Shown here in pieces: positions 31,028 to 32,514 of a DNA stretch of 32,514 nucleotides (position 1 is its first letter; every line of letters starts with the position of its first letter). The stretch is from Podochytrium sp. JEL0797. Lineage: Eukaryota > Chytridiomycota > Chytridiomycetes > Chytridiales > Chytriomycetaceae. The notes under the pieces were generated by a model. It did no database searches. It was not told where the DNA came from and was given only the letters and a program-made list of their open reading frames with translations. The translations under genes and the position numbers were made by a program. The stretch covers positions 1 through 32,514 of the forward strand of contig JADGJG010000193.1 of assembly GCA_027596195.1 (NCBI GenBank), read 5' to 3'.

Positions 31028-32239
31028 TCATCGAATCGTCCTTCGCTTCCTCACTTGAACAACCACCGCCTCACTCTCGAACTTCCCATTCTCCAACTTC
31101 AAAATGTCCCCACCCGCCTCCTCCTTGACAACCCGAAAATTCAAATCCTCTTGCGTCAATTCCGCGACGCGTTTCTCAACAACCGCGGAATCCATCCCCC
31201 CTTCCATCTTCACCTCCCCACCCTCTCCAACACCCTCATCCACCTCCAACCCCCGCTTCCCCTTCACACCCTTCCCAACTTGAATCTCAGCACTAAACAA
31301 CAACGACTGCGCCCACCCCGCAAACTCCCCAAAAATCTCCCTCCACTTGTCCCCAATCGCCTCATACATCTTTGCATTCAACGACTTCGTAACCGCCGAC
31401 GAATGCAACCCATAATCCCGTTTCGCAATCCTCCAAACATGCGTATCAACAGGAATCGCATCAAACTTGTCAAGCGACATGAGCAAAATACAGTCCGCAA
31501 CTTTCGGCCCAACACCCATCAACTCCAACAACAACCCCTTCGCCTCCGCATACTCCACACCCCTCAACCCATGCAACCACTCACTGCTCCCACCTTCCTT
31601 CTCACTCAACATCCCCGCCGTCCTCGCAATATACCCCGCGCGGTACCCAAACCCCAACTCCCTCAACTCCTTCTCAACCCCACGACCACACATGTCCTCC
31701 GGTTCCGGGAACGTAAAAAACTGTTGCTCCTCCCATTCCCCACTGTCCACTTCACCCTCCTCCAACCCCTCTCGACTCACACTCCCCACGCTCTTGCCAT
31801 ACGTCCGTTTGAGGTTCCCCACCATCTGCGTGATCCGGGATATATTGTTATTCGCCGAACATATGAAACTGAAGCAACATTCAACAGGCGGCTGACGCAA
31901 AAGCCTCGTCCCCGCAAGATGCCGTGTGCGTTTCAAGAAAGTAGGATCGACAGCGTTCCATTGCGCAAACAGGGCGTCAGCGTCCACATGCAGGAGGAAG
32001 TAGGATTCAAGGTCGGCACGGACTTGGTTCAGTGTTCGAGAGGTGTCTGGGGATTCGATGCGGAAGAGGACGGAGGTTGGGGTTTGTTTGAGGGTGATGA
32101 GGGTGGAAGCGAGGACGTTGGAGAAGCAGGTTGGGGAGACTTTGCGCCAGGAGAAGGATTGTCCGTTGAATAGGGTGGTGGTGAGGTTGAGCGTGGAGGT
32201 TGGACAGAGAGTGTGCCATGGAGGAATGGCGGAGATCAT
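31028..32239 (-). CDS. OGG1: 8-oxoguanine DNA glycosylase/lyase, 403 aa
   Basis: A base-excision repair enzyme that removes 8-oxoguanine paired with cytosine and nicks the strand. The single exon gives 403 residues from the ATG at 32239. The N-terminal domain shows LFNGQSFSWRKV, the OGG1 substrate-recognition strand. The core shows SANNNISRITQMV, GFGYRAGYI and the helix-hairpin-helix-GPD motif LMGVGPKVADCILL with catalytic K246, then PVDTHVW with the catalytic D265; the spacing of 19 equals that of human K249 and D268. A Lys/Glu-rich tail of about 85 residues follows the core and ends VRKRRTIR, possibly a nuclear signal. It is intronless, unlike most neighbours. The frame is open further upstream but without an ATG. 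A poly-A-like tract of about 15 bases sits just before the start. Confidence 0.92.
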   Translation of the reverse strand: MISAIPPWHTLCPTSTLNLTTTLFNGQSFSWRKVSPTCFSNVLASTLITLKQTPTSVLFRIESPDTSRTLNQVRADLESYFLLHVDADALFAQWNAVDPTFLKRTRHLAGTRLLRQPPVECCFSFICSANNNISRITQMVGNLKRTYGKSVGSVSREGLEEGEVDSGEWEEQQFFTFPEPEDMCGRGVEKELRELGFGYRAGYIARTAGMLSEKEGGSSEWLHGLRGVEYAEAKGLLLELMGVGPKVADCILLMSLDKFDAIPVDTHVWRIAKRDYGLHSSAVTKSLNAKMYEAIGDKWREIFGEFAGWAQSLLFSAEIQVGKGVKGKRGLEVDEGVGEGGEVKMEGGMDSAVVEKRVAELTQEDLNFRVVKEEAGGDILKLENGKFESEAVVVQVRKRRTIR

Positions 32240-32514
32240 GGCTTGGTTTTTTTTTTTTTTTGCCCCAACCCATGGCCAAAAAACCAAGCAATTGCCAAGC
32301 CGCTGAGGATAGAAAGTTTCATCCGCCAGAAGAGTCGCGATAAAGTCACAGAGGAAGAAAGCAATATTCCACACGTGGGTCACGTTTGGAAGTCCAGACG
32401 CGTCCAATCTGATATCACCCCCAAAGGGTTTCTCTGTCCGAATTCCGAACTATTACGATTATAACGGAATTCGTTCGCAATAGTGGATCTTATTCCGATC
32501 GAATTCCACTTGGT

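Noticed and set aside
31055..32173. Long plus-strand frame opposite OGG1 (372 codons)
   Set aside because: It is Leu/Pro/Arg/Asn-rich with no domain and mirrors the codon use of OGG1, which has intact catalytic residues on the other strand.

Overview
The window is nuclear DNA of a fungus, most likely an early-diverging zoosporic (chytrid-like) one. Protein-coding genes are compact, lie on both strands and carry many short GT-AG introns (mostly about 45 to 240 bases). There is a fungal-type chitin synthase, fungal-like sphingolipid genes and a 7-TM-like orphan membrane protein. A pentameric ligand-gated ion channel is also present, a family not expected in the familiar ascomycete and basidiomycete fungi. 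The lineage assignment is inference; no rRNA or mitochondrial marker is present. Exon joins below were derived by eye from splice sites, reading phase and remembered family motifs.

Layout. 1-590: 3' end of a malic enzyme (+). 655-1269: small MYND-finger protein (-). 1281-3275: a decayed acidic gene with duplicated exon and intron pieces, ending in a broken copy of the 5' end of the 655-1269 gene. 3443-6645: eight-exon chitin synthase (-). 7065-14152: two 3-ketodihydrosphingosine reductases (+), a ceramide synthase (-) and a Cys-less pentameric ligand-gated channel (+). The space between the channel and the second reductase (12184-12654) holds a deleted remnant of a second channel locus. 14398-15306: Sec14/CRAL-TRIO lipid-transfer protein (-), divergent from a CLC anion/proton exchanger (15548-18452, +). 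18586-22052: transportin (+). 22266-23941: three-exon orphan (+). 24250-25210: multi-pass membrane orphan (-), with a broken copy of its own 5' end just upstream. 25454-29776: three tandem MYND-finger genes (-), two of them pseudogenes and one intact. 30384-30697: small presumptive mitochondrial protein (-). 31028-32239: OGG1 8-oxoguanine DNA glycosylase (-).

How it fits together. The reductases and the ceramide synthase act in the same pathway (de novo ceramide synthesis) and lie within about 7 kb, next to other membrane or lipid-linked genes (Sec14, CLC, channel, chitin synthase). The other theme is local duplication followed by decay: at least four genes have partial, degenerate copies of one end, or whole decayed copies, beside them. 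One remnant, from the channel, lies in the same open frame as the downstream reductase and could in principle extend it.

No tRNA, rRNA, CRISPR, insertion sequence or transposase was seen.
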